Numbered from the stretch's first letter, positions 45,222 to 56,900 are shown. The stretch is 64,000 nt of DNA from Crocinitomicaceae bacterium (GCA_029252405.1 JAQXBM010000007.1:18810-82809), one strand, 5' to 3'. Program-made: numbers and translations. Notes: generated by a model not told the origin, from the letters alone.

Positions 45222-45770
45222 ATGAATAAAACGAATACCGAATACACAAATGTAATCAATGTTTGTCGAGATCTTTTCTCGAAAAAAACAAGCGATTATG
45301 GAACGGCATGGCGTATTTTACGACCTAGCTCATTAACAGACCAATTGTTTATCAAAGCCCAGCGCATTCGAACTGTTCAAGAGACAGGCGAAAACAAAGT
45401 GGGCGAAAACATTGAAGATGAATTCGTCGCGATTGTGAACTATTGCATCATGGCGATTATTCAGGTGTGCGAAAAGGACCTTGTTGAATTGGAGTTGCCA
45501 GCGGAAGAAGCAGTGACATTGTATGAGAAGTATGCTCAAACAGCTTTTGAATTGATGGAAAAGAAAAATCATGATTACGGTGAAGCTTGGCGAGATATGC
45601 GCGTAAGTTCATTAACCGATTTAATCCTCCAAAAAATACTTCGCGTGAAACAAATCGAAGATAATAACGGAGCGACGCTGGTAAGCGAGGGAATTGATGC
45701 AAACTATTACGACATGATGAATTATGCCGTTTTCGCGCTGATTCACATGGGGATTGGTCAACAGAAGTAA
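45222..45770 (+). CDS. DUF1599 domain protein (duplicated domain)
   Basis: A 182-aa protein formed by two similar halves. KKTSDYGTAWRILRPSSL in the first (about residues 19-36) and KKNHDYGEAWRDMRVSSL in the second (about 115-132) carry the DYGxAWRxxRxSSLTD signature of DUF1599. This family has been proposed to act in nucleotide modification, but that is not proven. It is the first gene of a rightward block (BT_3928-like, tpiA, prmA) and ends 12 bp before the next start. Confidence 0.88.
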   Translation: MNKTNTEYTNVINVCRDLFSKKTSDYGTAWRILRPSSLTDQLFIKAQRIRTVQETGENKVGENIEDEFVAIVNYCIMAIIQVCEKDLVELELPAEEAVTLYEKYAQTAFELMEKKNHDYGEAWRDMRVSSLTDLILQKILRVKQIEDNNGATLVSEGIDANYYDMMNYAVFALIHMGIGQQK

Positions 45771-45782
45771 CGTAAAACGAGC

Positions 45783-47660
45783 ATGAAGTACATTGCGACG
45801 ATAGCAGGCAAATCGCTGGTGTTTAACATCGCGTTCATTGTAGTCAATCTCACAGGGTTGAGCTTCCTCGTATTCGCGAATGTCAAAAGTTCACCAGAAT
45901 CCTACTTGCTTTTTACGCTGCTTGGAATTGGCTTGATGATCTTGTCAATTGCTGGACTGATCATTTTCAAAGGTCGCCTGATGATTTCAAGCTTCTCCCG
46001 CGTATTTGTGGGAGGATTGTTCATCGTTTCGGGACTGGTCAAAGCAAATGATCCGCTCGGTTTTTCTTATAAATTGGAGGAGTATTTTGAAGATGGTGCT
46101 TTGGCTTACAGGATCAAAGAGTTGTTCGGTGCACCTTCATTCTCACTTGAATTCCTGATGGATTATGCACTTGCTTTGAGTGTGATTATTTGCATCGCTG
46201 AGATCGTTTTGGGTGTATTGACGATCATTGGAGGTAAGATCAAACTGGTTTCCTATTTGCTTCTTTTCATGATGTTGTTCTTTACGTTTTTAACGTGGCA
46301 CACAGCAAATTGCGACCCTCATTCACAATTCCTTGATCGCGATACTTACTCAATGTCCGATCCAGATGCTCAATTGAAACTCGAAGAAGCACAAGAAGGC
46401 AAAGTCAAGATTCACTCACAGACATCCAGTGAGCTCGTTGTGGATGAAATGAAGGCACCGCAATGTGTAACGGACTGTGGTTGTTTTGGAGATGCACTCA
46501 AAGGTTCTGTTGGGAGGTCACTCACACCAAATGAATCACTCTGGAAAGATTTAATCCTGCTCTATTTCGTGATTTGGATTTTTGTGGCACAATGGATCAT
46601 CAAACCAAATACGATCAAAGAAAACCTGATTTATACGGCAAGTTCGCTGGTCGTGATTGCATTCTTCTCATGGGTGTTCGGTTGGTATTTCCCAATTTTA
46701 TTCGGATTACTTGCGATTCTGGGCGCGCTTTGGGTACGAAGAGCAGGAGGTAGGTTCCTCGGTAATTACTGGGGCAGCGCAATTTTCGTTTCGGTCCTTT
46801 CGATGTTACTCGTCATTTTTGTCTTGCTGTATGCTCCAATCAAAGATTATCGCCCGTATGCCGTTGAATCCAACCTCGCAGAGAAAATGAACGACGGAGA
46901 AGATGGTGTTTACAAGGATGCCTTGCTTTACAAGAACAAGAAAACGGGCGAGGAGAAAAGTTTTGTCTCACCTTCGACAGAATATTCTGATTCTAAAATC
47001 TGGGAATTGGACGATTGGGAGTTTGTCGAAATGATCAATCAAGTGGTCAAGGAACCCATTTATCCGACCATTCAAGATTTCGATCCAACGATAAAAGTGA
47101 AATACCTCACGGATGCTGAGCGCAAACTTAGTTTCGTTCGTTCACAAATTGTGGAAACGAAAGTGAAACGAATTCGCTTTACTGCGTTAGAAGATCAAAC
47201 TACAAATGCAATAGAATTAAGTGAGTTCAATTTAGAAACGTATCCAGCCGAGGAATATCAGATCATTGATACTGTTGATACTGTTGAATTAGGAACAGAT
47301 GATATCTCAATCAAGGAGGCTATCGTCAATGAGAAACGAATCGTCATGTTGGTCTCTCGAAATATAACAGAGGCAAATTGGAACGAAATTGATCGAATCA
47401 AGGCGATTGCGGCTAAGTGCGAAGCAGAAGATGTACCTTTTGTTCTCATAGTAAACGCTACGAGAGATCAGATTAACGGATTCAGGGAAGAGCACAACTT
47501 CGAGTGTGCAATCTTTTCGATGGATCAAATTGAATTGAAAATTATCTCTCGCTCGAACCCTGCACTGCTCGTGCTGGAGAATGGAGTGGTGAGGGAGAAG
47601 TACTCACACAGAACGATTCCAACAGGAGAACGTTTTAAGGAAATTCATTTAAAAAAATAA
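45783..47660 (+). CDS. BT_3928-type DoxX-like membrane protein with C-terminal thioredoxin-like domain
   Basis: A 625-aa protein. About nine membrane helices in the first 370 residues include a DoxX-like four-helix unit (VFVGGLFIVSGLVKANDPLG) and the Cys motif CVTDCGCFGDALKG near residue 225. The last 230 residues form a soluble domain with thioredoxin-like order (IVMLVSRNITEANW, VPFVLIVNA). Similar proteins are annotated BT_3928 family. A role in thiol redox chemistry at the membrane is suggested by the CDCGC-type motif; the substrate is unknown. The gene precedes tpiA by 7 bp. Confidence 0.85.
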   Translation: MKYIATIAGKSLVFNIAFIVVNLTGLSFLVFANVKSSPESYLLFTLLGIGLMILSIAGLIIFKGRLMISSFSRVFVGGLFIVSGLVKANDPLGFSYKLEEYFEDGALAYRIKELFGAPSFSLEFLMDYALALSVIICIAEIVLGVLTIIGGKIKLVSYLLLFMMLFFTFLTWHTANCDPHSQFLDRDTYSMSDPDAQLKLEEAQEGKVKIHSQTSSELVVDEMKAPQCVTDCGCFGDALKGSVGRSLTPNESLWKDLILLYFVIWIFVAQWIIKPNTIKENLIYTASSLVVIAFFSWVFGWYFPILFGLLAILGALWVRRAGGRFLGNYWGSAIFVSVLSMLLVIFVLLYAPIKDYRPYAVESNLAEKMNDGEDGVYKDALLYKNKKTGEEKSFVSPSTEYSDSKIWELDDWEFVEMINQVVKEPIYPTIQDFDPTIKVKYLTDAERKLSFVRSQIVETKVKRIRFTALEDQTTNAIELSEFNLETYPAEEYQIIDTVDTVELGTDDISIKEAIVNEKRIVMLVSRNITEANWNEIDRIKAIAAKCEAEDVPFVLIVNATRDQINGFREEHNFECAIFSMDQIELKIISRSNPALLVLENGVVREKYSHRTIPTGERFKEIHLKK

Positions 47661-47667
47661 GGCTGAA

Positions 47668-48414
47668 ATGGCTCAAAAAATTGTAGCAGGAAACTGGAAA
47701 ATGAACCTTCAATTTGAAGAAGGGGAGGCATTAGTGAATGAGATTTTAAGGGGAAGTCGTGCCTCGGATGTAGCCGTGATGGTCTTCCCAACTTCGTTGT
47801 ATGTTCAATCTTTATCGGAACAAGCGAACGGTGAAATAACGGTTGGCGTTCAAAATTTTAACGCGAATGAAAAAGGTGCGTTTACTGGAGAAATGTCGAT
47901 TTCTCAGGTTGAAAGCGTTGGAGCATCAATTGGATTGATTGGTCATAGCGAGCGTCGTGCGATCTTCCATGAAACAGATGCTGACTTGAAATTGAAAGTT
48001 GATACAGCAGTTGAAAAGGGATTCAAGTTCATTTTCTGTTGCGGAGAACCATTGGAACTGCGTGAGGCAGGTAAGGAATTTAACTTTGTAAAAACTCAAT
48101 TAGAAGCGAGTTTGTTTCATCTTTCAGCTGATCAGTTGGAGAATGGTATCATTGCATACGAACCGGTTTGGGCAATTGGAACAGGGAAAACGGCAAGTTC
48201 GCAGCAGGCAGAAGAGATGCATGCTGAAATTCGTTCTTGGATTACGGAGAGGTATTCTGCGCAAATTGCTGATTCTGTTTCCATTCTCTACGGAGGAAGC
48301 TGTAACAACAAGAATGCTAAGGAATTGTTCGCTTGTCCAAACGTGGATGGCGGACTAATTGGAGGAGCAGCGCTCAAAGCTGAGTCCTTCCTTGAAATAA
48401 TAAACGCTTTTTAA
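47668..48414 (+). CDS. tpiA: triosephosphate isomerase
   Basis: Interconverts dihydroxyacetone phosphate and glyceraldehyde-3-phosphate in glycolysis. It is 248 aa with all catalytic residues: Lys in AGNWKMN near residue 11, His in GHSERR near residue 93 and Glu in YEPVWAIGTGKTAS near residue 165. The closing loop is YGGSCNNKNA. The stop TAA overlaps the prmA ATG by one base (TAATG), so translation is coupled. Confident. Confidence 0.98.
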   Translation: MAQKIVAGNWKMNLQFEEGEALVNEILRGSRASDVAVMVFPTSLYVQSLSEQANGEITVGVQNFNANEKGAFTGEMSISQVESVGASIGLIGHSERRAIFHETDADLKLKVDTAVEKGFKFIFCCGEPLELREAGKEFNFVKTQLEASLFHLSADQLENGIIAYEPVWAIGTGKTASSQQAEEMHAEIRSWITERYSAQIADSVSILYGGSCNNKNAKELFACPNVDGGLIGGAALKAESFLEIINAF

Positions 48415-49256
48415 TGGAATCACTCGATACACTTGAATTAACTCTGAAGCTGACTCCAAAAGATCCATGGAGTGAAGTACTCATCGCTGAATTGTCAGAA
48501 ATGGGCTTCGATGGATTTATGACGACGGACGACGGAATTCAAGCGTACGCGAATGCATCGGTAGATGCGGAAAAGGTGATGAGTGAATTGTCCGTCACCA
48601 ACTCCGAAGAAGTTGAGTGTGAGTGGAAATCAAAAGTAATTCCGCACCAAAACTGGAATGCGCAGTGGGAAGATGACTTTCATCCGGTGTTCGTAGAAGA
48701 CTACGCCACGATTCTTGCTCCATTTCACGATGAGAACCTCGGAAAAGGAATGGTTGTTCGAATTCAACCGCAAATGTCGTTCGGAACAGGACATCACCAA
48801 ACAACCTGGATGATGACCAAAGCATTATTCGAATTGAATTCAATGCCTGATAGCGTTCTCGATATGGGAACAGGAACAGGTGTTTTGGCTGTTATTGCGG
48901 AGAAGCTCGGAGCTCAACGAATCTTGGCCATCGACATCGAAGAATGGTCGGCTGAAAACGCACGGGAAAATACCGAGCGAAACGATTGTAAGAACATAGA
49001 ATGTGTTTGGGGTGATCGCGATAAAATTGAAGGACACGAGTTTGGATTAATTATTGCAAACATCAATAAGAATATTTTGAAGGCGCAAATGGAAACGTAT
49101 GCAACGGCACTTTCCAAGAACGGAACGCTGTTATTGAGTGGCTTTTTCTCAACCGATGTTGAGGAATTGGTAACTTTTGCTGCGCCTTATGGTCTTACCT
49201 TAGAGAAGCAATTTAGCAAAGACGAATGGGCTGGATTGCAATTGATAAAAAATTAA
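48414..49256 (+). CDS. prmA: ribosomal protein L11 methyltransferase
   Basis: A 280-aa SAM-dependent enzyme methylating ribosomal protein L11. The N-terminal alpha/beta substrate-recognition domain (about residues 1-95) precedes the Rossmann methyltransferase domain. There the SAM motif is LDMGTGTGVLAV near residue 145, preceded by the PrmA-specific MSFGTGHHQTT. It is coupled to tpiA through a one-base overlap. Immediately after it, 10 bp away, comes the first of two giant secreted-protein genes, replacing the close prmA-clpS adjacency seen in relatives (from memory). Confidence 0.95.
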   Translation: MESLDTLELTLKLTPKDPWSEVLIAELSEMGFDGFMTTDDGIQAYANASVDAEKVMSELSVTNSEEVECEWKSKVIPHQNWNAQWEDDFHPVFVEDYATILAPFHDENLGKGMVVRIQPQMSFGTGHHQTTWMMTKALFELNSMPDSVLDMGTGTGVLAVIAEKLGAQRILAIDIEEWSAENARENTERNDCKNIECVWGDRDKIEGHEFGLIIANINKNILKAQMETYATALSKNGTLLLSGFFSTDVEELVTFAAPYGLTLEKQFSKDEWAGLQLIKN

Positions 49257-49266
49257 ACTGAATCAA

Positions 49267-52200
49267 ATGAACCCTTTTAAATGGTTGCTTTGCCTAGTAA
49301 TGCTGACTTCGTATGTTTCGTGGTCTCAGTCATTTCCTAATTCACGCGAGAAATTTGTGAAAGAGTTTGAAAAACAACTCAACGAATACGGAAAAGGAGA
49401 ATTTAGGGACTTCGCAAAGAAGGAATTCCCTGTCTTACTGCTCGAAACGTCTGATTTTCCAGATGAGTATTTCAATCGAATGGTGGAGACATGCAATACC
49501 TTTGAAAGCAAACGATTGAAGGTGTATCCGGAGATTTACAATTACGTTTATTCTGTCGCTCAATTCGTTCAGACCAAACAATCAAAAGAGAGTTATGAAG
49601 CTTGGCACTCGGCGGTAGATAAGCAGTTGGATTCAAGGAACATGAAGAAGATTAAGAACTTCATGGAGTTTTCCGCTGGATTCTTGTCCAAGGGAATGAT
49701 TTCCGAATCGTCCAATTTTGCATGGTTCTATCTAGGAGGCGATTTCGAAGTAGAGTTCGACAAAAAGATCAATATCACATTGTCAAAAGGTAATTTGGTT
49801 TGCCGCGCGATTAGCAATTCAGGAAAAAATAAAGGCGAAGCTGTCGATAGTTTGGTCGTTTATGAGACATCAGGTGAATTCGACCCCGTATTAAAAAAAT
49901 GGATCGGTACAGGAGGTAAAATCGATTGGGGAAAAGTAGGGTTGGATAGAAGTAAGAACTTTGCAGTCATCACGGATTACAATATCTCATTAAAATCTTC
50001 AACTATTCGAGTCGATACTGTGAGCATGACGACTCCTTATTTCGATCAGCCCATTCAAGGTTCACTTTCAGATAGAGCTTTCAAAATCAACAGAGAAGAA
50101 GACAAGGTATTCCCGCAATTCTTGTCTTTTGAACGTAAATTAGTGATAAATGACATTGCACCAAATGTAGACTTCGTTGGAGGTTTTTCGATGCAGGGAG
50201 CTGATTTCATTGGTTCAGGTACAGCGGCTAGCTTGGCGAAAATCACGATTAAAAAAGCAGGTGCTCCATTCATGGAAACACGCTCGCAACAGATCTTAAT
50301 CTCACAGAAAAAAGTAGCGGTAGCAAGAGGACAATTCGCATTATTCTTAAGCTCTGGAGATTCTATTTATCATCCTGGTATTGCCCTCAATTATGATATC
50401 GATAAGCAAGAAGTTTTACTCGTTCGTGCCAGAAAAGGGATTGGACAAGCACCATTCCAAGATTCATATCACAAATTGGATATTTACACGCCAAAAATGA
50501 GTTGGAAGAACGAGTCAGATGTGCTCGCCTTTACATACGATTTCGGAACCAGCCGTGAGCAGCGAGCAGCAGTATTCGAGTCTCAGAACTACTTCGATGC
50601 CAAGCTTTACGATAGACTCCAGGCGCTAGAATCAATTCACCCTTTGGTTGCTTTGTCTGAATATTCGTACAAATATGACAAACAAGTTCTCACAACAGGA
50701 GAGGCAGCAACAGCTCTTGGGAAAATCATTGAACAAGCGGAATCCACCTTGCTGAAATTGTCCAGTTTAGGGTTTATCAGTTATGATTCGGATTTGAACA
50801 CTGTAGTAATCAATCCTAAATTGGAGACCTTCGTTCGAGCGAAAATAGGTAAAATCGACTACGACAACATTGTTTTCACCACCGACTTACGGCCAAAGGA
50901 ATTACAAGGATATTCTCCTGAACAAATTGCAAAAGATCCATACCTACAGAACTTGGATAAACTTTTCAAAGCACAAAATGAAGAGCGTAGGTTGATGAAG
51001 AACTTTGCTGAAATGAACTTGGCAACTCTTGAGCTAGATCTCGAAGCAGTGGATCGAGTGACGATTTCAGACAAAAAGAACACTGTCGTTTTCCCAGAGA
51101 ACGGAAAAGTGAAAGTAAAGCAAAACCGTGATTTCGTTTATGCAGGTTGGACAAACGCTGGTAAATTAGAAGTAAACGCCGAATTGGCTTCGTTTGAATA
51201 CGACGAATTCAAAATCAAACTTCAAAAAACGTCAGAAAGCCTTTTCAGAATTCGTCCGCTGGACAAAACACACGGAACCAAGGGAATCGCTATGGCAAGT
51301 TCGCTTCGTGGAATTACAGGTGAAATTTTCATTGATTCAGTTGATAACCGTTCAGGGAACAAGGACAAAGAAAATTACCCAAAACTGGTTGCTGTGAATA
51401 GCTCAAAGATTTTCTACAATTCTGAAGATATTTATCGAGGAGTCTACGATAGCACACGCTTTTACTATACTGTCGATCCTTTCGAAATGGACAGTTTGAA
51501 TAATTTCAGCGAGAAAGATTTACGTTTGGAGGGTGAGCTAGTATCCGCAGGAATTTTCCCGAAGTTCAGACAGCAAGTGAAAATCATGCAAGATTACTCG
51601 TTCGGGTTTGCCACTACTGCACCAAAAGGAGGATACCAATTCTATGGAACCGAAGCGAAATATGATAGTTTGATTGTATTATCGAATAACGGTCTTCAAG
51701 GATCAGGGACGATCAACTTCGTGCACTCAACATCGAAATCGAACATATTAAGCTTCCTTCCTGATTCTACAATTGGATTCGCACAATTCGTCAATCGAAA
51801 GATGGAGAATGGAGTGAAATTCCCAGATGTGACAGGTGAGAAAACATATATATCGTACGTACCAAAGCAGAATCTCCTAAGAGCAGCCTCAACACCACAA
51901 AGTGATCTCATTTTCTTCAGTAAAGAAGCTCGATTGAGAGGTGATTTGACTATCCGTCCGGAAGGTATGCGTGGAAGAGGTCTGATGACTTTCAAAAATG
52001 CGAACTTGATTTCGGACAATTTCCAATACACGCATTCTGATGTAGATGCGGATACTTCGGCGTTTAGATTGAGGAATGAAAGTGAAGATGTGTCAGAAAA
52101 CGCGCTCGCCTTCAAATCAGACAATGTAAAATCACACGTTTCCTTTAAAGATCGAATTGGAGAATTCTACTCCAACGAAGGAGAGTCAACTGTTGAATTT

Positions 52201-53880
52201 CCTGTAAATCAATACATGGCAAAAATGGACCAATTCAAGTGGTACATGGACGAATTGGTTATCGATATGGAGAAAAAAGAAGATGCTGATTTAAGTATCG
52301 AGGCTGGAGTTGATTTAGCAGGATCGAACTTCTTCTCAACACATCCAAGACAAGATTCATTGAATTTCCGAGCGCCAAGAGCACGTTTCGACGCGAAGAA
52401 AAAAGCAATTTACTGTAGCAAGATTGAATACATCGATATCGCCGATGCACGGATTTCTCCGGATAGCATGAAGATTGTGATTCGCAAGAAAGCGAAAATG
52501 GACCCACTGAAAAATGCGTCTATTGTGGCCAACTACGTGACGAAATACCACAAGTTTGAGCGAGCAAATGTTGAGATTACCGCGCGCAGAGCATACTCCG
52601 CAGAAGGCTATTATCCATATTACGACATTGACAGTAACGTGACCTACATCGAAATGAAAGACATCGGATTAGATACCTCGTATCAAACGCGCGCTTCTGG
52701 TAAAGTCTTGGCAGACCAAGATTTCAAACTCAGCAAGGAATTTGATTACTACGGAGATGTCGCGATTCGAGCATCAAATCCATTAATTGCCTTTGCAGGA
52801 GCAACACGAATTAACCACACATGTGATAAGTTCGATCGTAACTGGATGGCATTTAAATCTGAAATCGATCCGAAGAATATCCAAATTCCTGTAGTGAGCG
52901 AAATGAAGGATTTGGAAGGAAATCCAATTTCAGCGGGTATTCTATGGAGAGATTCACCAATACTGGATAGCATTGCACTATATCCGACCTTCCTTTCGAC
53001 ACTTGTGAATCCGAACGATCCGATTGTTATGACGTCAAGCGGGTACTTGCAATACGACGGAGGATCGAAAGAATTCCAAATTGCATCGAAAGATAAATTG
53101 ATCAATAGAGGCGAAAAAGGAAACTATATTGCCTTGCACACTGAAAGCTGTTCGATGAATGGAGATGGTATCATCGACCTAGGAATGGATTACGGAGATG
53201 TGACGGTTGAGTCTGTAGGGATTGTGAATTACAATCAGTCTACTGGAAAAACGGACTTGAACATCACTGCAAGAATCAATATGCCTGTTGATAAAGGAGC
53301 GTTAGAAGATGTTGCGGAACGAATCAATGCACTCGAAGGAATGCAACCAATGGATTTCAGCTCAACAACAATTGAAAATGCCCTTGTTGAATGGGATGGA
53401 TTGGCCGAAGCGGATAAATTCAAAGAAGAGTTCGTGCAAGAAGGAAAAGTGAAGAAAATGCCAAGTGGTTTGAAAAACACAATGACCTTCACAGGAATTC
53501 GCTTGAGTTCATACGATAGCAAACGAAATGATGAACGTGGTTTAATCACGAATGTCGAATCGGCAGTGTTGGTAAGCATGTATGGAGAACCCGTAATGAA
53601 ATACGTTCCATTCAAAGCGTTCTTTATGCAGACCTATTCTGGTGCGAGAAGTGATCTATTCATGATCTCAATGAGCATCCCAGCTGGACCTGATTATTTC
53701 TTCCATTACAAAATGGACGGAAAGAAAGATGGGAAGTTGAGTATACTCACTGGCGACGGCGAATTCAGTGCTGTGATCAGTGCAATCAAGGAGGATAAAC
53801 GAAAAAAGCGTAATTTCAACTACGAAATTTCAACTCAGAGCGTTCTGAAAGCACAATTCGTGCGTTTGTTCGAAGAATAA
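49267..53880 (+). CDS. giant secreted beta-rich protein, unknown function (1537 aa)
   Basis: A 1537-aa protein with a signal peptide (MNPFKWLLCLVMLTSYVSWS). The first 190 residues are helical (FVKEFEKQLNEYGKGEFRDF). The rest alternates short strands and turns without membrane helices, for example FEVEFDKKINITLSKGNLVC, EARLRGDLTIRPEGMRGRGL and GSKEFQIASKDKLINRG. These repeated VDVSSS-like two-strand units recall LPS-transport (LptA/OstA-like) jellyroll or AsmA-type layered sheets; this is an analogy of pattern only. There is no T9SS sorting tail, lipobox or barrel signature, so it is probably periplasmic. It lies between prmA and an equally unusual 2323-aa gene, 94 bp away on the same strand. 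I do not recognise the family. Confidence 0.85.
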   Translation: MNPFKWLLCLVMLTSYVSWSQSFPNSREKFVKEFEKQLNEYGKGEFRDFAKKEFPVLLLETSDFPDEYFNRMVETCNTFESKRLKVYPEIYNYVYSVAQFVQTKQSKESYEAWHSAVDKQLDSRNMKKIKNFMEFSAGFLSKGMISESSNFAWFYLGGDFEVEFDKKINITLSKGNLVCRAISNSGKNKGEAVDSLVVYETSGEFDPVLKKWIGTGGKIDWGKVGLDRSKNFAVITDYNISLKSSTIRVDTVSMTTPYFDQPIQGSLSDRAFKINREEDKVFPQFLSFERKLVINDIAPNVDFVGGFSMQGADFIGSGTAASLAKITIKKAGAPFMETRSQQILISQKKVAVARGQFALFLSSGDSIYHPGIALNYDIDKQEVLLVRARKGIGQAPFQDSYHKLDIYTPKMSWKNESDVLAFTYDFGTSREQRAAVFESQNYFDAKLYDRLQALESIHPLVALSEYSYKYDKQVLTTGEAATALGKIIEQAESTLLKLSSLGFISYDSDLNTVVINPKLETFVRAKIGKIDYDNIVFTTDLRPKELQGYSPEQIAKDPYLQNLDKLFKAQNEERRLMKNFAEMNLATLELDLEAVDRVTISDKKNTVVFPENGKVKVKQNRDFVYAGWTNAGKLEVNAELASFEYDEFKIKLQKTSESLFRIRPLDKTHGTKGIAMASSLRGITGEIFIDSVDNRSGNKDKENYPKLVAVNSSKIFYNSEDIYRGVYDSTRFYYTVDPFEMDSLNNFSEKDLRLEGELVSAGIFPKFRQQVKIMQDYSFGFATTAPKGGYQFYGTEAKYDSLIVLSNNGLQGSGTINFVHSTSKSNILSFLPDSTIGFAQFVNRKMENGVKFPDVTGEKTYISYVPKQNLLRAASTPQSDLIFFSKEARLRGDLTIRPEGMRGRGLMTFKNANLISDNFQYTHSDVDADTSAFRLRNESEDVSENALAFKSDNVKSHVSFKDRIGEFYSNEGESTVEFPVNQYMAKMDQFKWYMDELVIDMEKKEDADLSIEAGVDLAGSNFFSTHPRQDSLNFRAPRARFDAKKKAIYCSKIEYIDIADARISPDSMKIVIRKKAKMDPLKNASIVANYVTKYHKFERANVEITARRAYSAEGYYPYYDIDSNVTYIEMKDIGLDTSYQTRASGKVLADQDFKLSKEFDYYGDVAIRASNPLIAFAGATRINHTCDKFDRNWMAFKSEIDPKNIQIPVVSEMKDLEGNPISAGILWRDSPILDSIALYPTFLSTLVNPNDPIVMTSSGYLQYDGGSKEFQIASKDKLINRGEKGNYIALHTESCSMNGDGIIDLGMDYGDVTVESVGIVNYNQSTGKTDLNITARINMPVDKGALEDVAERINALEGMQPMDFSSTTIENALVEWDGLAEADKFKEEFVQEGKVKKMPSGLKNTMTFTGIRLSSYDSKRNDERGLITNVESAVLVSMYGEPVMKYVPFKAFFMQTYSGARSDLFMISMSIPAGPDYFFHYKMDGKKDGKLSILTGDGEFSAVISAIKEDKRKKRNFNYEISTQSVLKAQFVRLFEE

Positions 53881-53974
53881 CTCCTAGACTTGAATTCGAC
53901 TACTAGAAAAATGAACCTTTTTGGGAGATGAGCGTACTTAAATACCATGAATTCGTCCTATGGCGAAGTAATTA

Positions 53975-56900
53975 GTGAGATTTATAAAACATATCCTCAA
54001 TGTTCTTAGTCTCGTCCTCGTAGCCTTTTCAAGTTGGGCACAATTATCCGAGAGCGAGATCAGGAAAAATGCAGATAAACTCTTCGAGGCAGAAGAGTAT
54101 GTCCAAGCAACGCCACTTTATTTGCAATTATTGAACCTGTATCCTACCGATGCAGAGCTTAATTTCAAGTACGGAACGTGCAGTCTTTTCAACGATGACA
54201 AGCAAAAAAAGGACGCCATTAAGTTTCTCAATGCAGCGACGAAAACAGCAACGGTTGATCCACGCGCATTTTATTTCAAAGGCAAAGCGCTCCATCTGAA
54301 TTATCAATTTGATGAAGCAAAGAAATTCTACAAAATTTATCAAAGCAAGCGGGCCACTAGAGATGATCGTTATGACGTAGATCGAGAGATTGAGATGTGC
54401 CAGAACGGAAAGAAGTTGATGATTCAATTCACCGACATCATCGTTTCTGAGAAGACACAAATTGAAGATGATAAGTTCTTTCGTTTGTACAAAGACATGC
54501 AAAGCATTGGTGGCGATATCCTTGTGACTGAGCGCTTTCAAAGCAAGCTAGATAAGAAAAGAGGACACGTGCCAATCGTCCATTATCCAAAAGACGCCAA
54601 AGCGGTATATTATTCCAGCTATGGTAACAATGGTAAAACAGGACTAGATATCTACGTTCGAAAGCGATTGCCTGATGGTTCTTGGGGAGAGCCATACCGA
54701 TTGCCTGGAGAGATAAACACGGAGTACGATGAAGATTTCCCGTACCTGCATCCAAATGGGCGTTATTTGTATTTTAGCTCGAAGGGGCACAATTCCATGG
54801 GTGGATTTGATGTCTTCTTAGCTCGAATGAATCCTGACAATGGTCAATTCCAAGGGATTGAGAATGTCGATTTTGCCATTTGTTCTCCAGATGATGACCT
54901 CTTCTACATAGTTGATGCTGATTACAAAAATGCTTATTTCGCCTCTTCGCGACAGAGTGAGGACGGTAAATTGCACGTCTACCGCGTAAAGGTGGTACGG
55001 ATTCCTGTTCAAGAAATCATTGTAATGGGAGATTTCGTTTCTGAGATCAATCCAGACAATAAAAAGGTGTCAATTGATATCGCCTCGACATCCACAGGTT
55101 CAGATGTCGGAAAAATCGTTTCAAATAAAGCGGGGAAGTATTCTTTTGTTTTCCCGAAAGGAGGGAAGTACGATCTCACTGTTAACATTGAAGGGCTCGA
55201 ACCCCTTTCAAAAACCATTGATTTGCCCTTTTTGGATGAGTTCCGACCACTCAAACAGAAGATCGTCCATTACATGGATAACGGACAGGAGAAAGTGAAA
55301 ATCATCGATTTGTTTGATGAATCGGTAGATGGCGGCGAAGAATTAATCGCTCAAGTGCTAAGGGAAAAATCGAATTTGGAAGTCAACATCGATCAGTTTG
55401 ATGATAATGAACTACGCCGAATCGAACTTGAAGCGAGAAGAGCAGATATCCTAGCGCAATTGGGCTTTGATGGAATGAAAGTGCGCGAAGTGCAAAATCA
55501 GTTGAGCGAATTGGCCGAAGCGGACACAAAGAAAGCGGAAGATGTCCAGAAACTGAACGCAGGAATTTCTGAAGCCTACATTGGACTTTCTGAGGAGATT
55601 GAAGAACTGACGACGCAACGAGATGCGCTTATCGCTCAAGCTGAGAATGAAACAGATCCAGCTGTGCAATACAAAACCTTACTTGAAGCTCAGCGAATCG
55701 ATATAGAGAGAGAGAAGCTTCTTGATCAAGCGAATGGACTGACAGAACTGAAAGACGAAGTTCAACGCAAATTAGGGAATGATGATCCCGAGAACAGCGA
55801 AATTTCAAAAGTAGAGGAAGAATTCAATCGTTTGATTGAAGCCGGCCAGGAGGAAGAAGCACTGAGTTATTTGGCTCAGCAGAAAGATGAAATCGACAAT
55901 TCGAAGAATGTATCAACACAAAGAATGGTTGACGAGCTCATTCAGAAGACAATTGATCAGCGAGCACGACAAGATGTTTTGGTTGATAGAAATCAAACCA
56001 ATCGACGAGAAATCGAGCTTGCAGAGACGCGAAAAATTGAATTGGAAAGCAAGTTGCCGAATGCGAAACGAAAAGAGGCTGCGCGAATTCGAGAAGAGTT
56101 AGCGGAGTTAGATAATACGATTGAACTCTATAAAGACGAGGAGAATTACAATCAAGATCAAATTGTTGAGATTAACAAAGATATCGATGTGCTCGACGCG
56201 CAAGTTTCTGTTCTTCAAAGCTCAGGTGAATCTGTCCTCAAAGAAATTGATCAACGAAAATATGACGATGCACAAGCAGCAATAAAGGCGCAACAAGCGA
56301 AAGATCGTGCTGAAGAATTGGAGAACGATATTGCGCAAATAGAGTCGACGAATCCTGATATTATTGGAATTGATCCTTCAAATACATCAACTTCCATTGC
56401 GGATGAGTTGATTGATGAACACACGGCTTTTGTGAATCAAATTGAGTCTAACGGCGACGACAGACAAACGCAACTTGAATCAATCATCAGTCAAAATGAA
56501 CAAACGATTAATTCAATTGATCAACGATTAAGAAACGTTGAAGAAGAATTGATTGATACTCCTGGAGATGAAAAGCTAATTGCTGAGCAAACCAAACTCA
56601 ATGAGTTCAAGGTAGAACTGGAACTCAAACAATCTGATCTCACTGCGGAACTTCAGGAATTGCGACCAGATGTTACACAGACCTTCACAAAGGAATCGGT
56701 TCTTGAGGAGTTAGCTCCGGATTACGCTGCAACAAAAGAAGCGATTGAATCAGATTTAAGTTTAACGGAAGTTGAGCGCTTGAAACAATTACAAGCCAAC
56801 GATCTGGAGTTGAAAACTTCTGGAGAGCAAAAATTGAACGAGATTCAAAACGCGCTTCAAAATGATCCTACGAATAACACCTTGCTTCAGGAGCTTCAAG

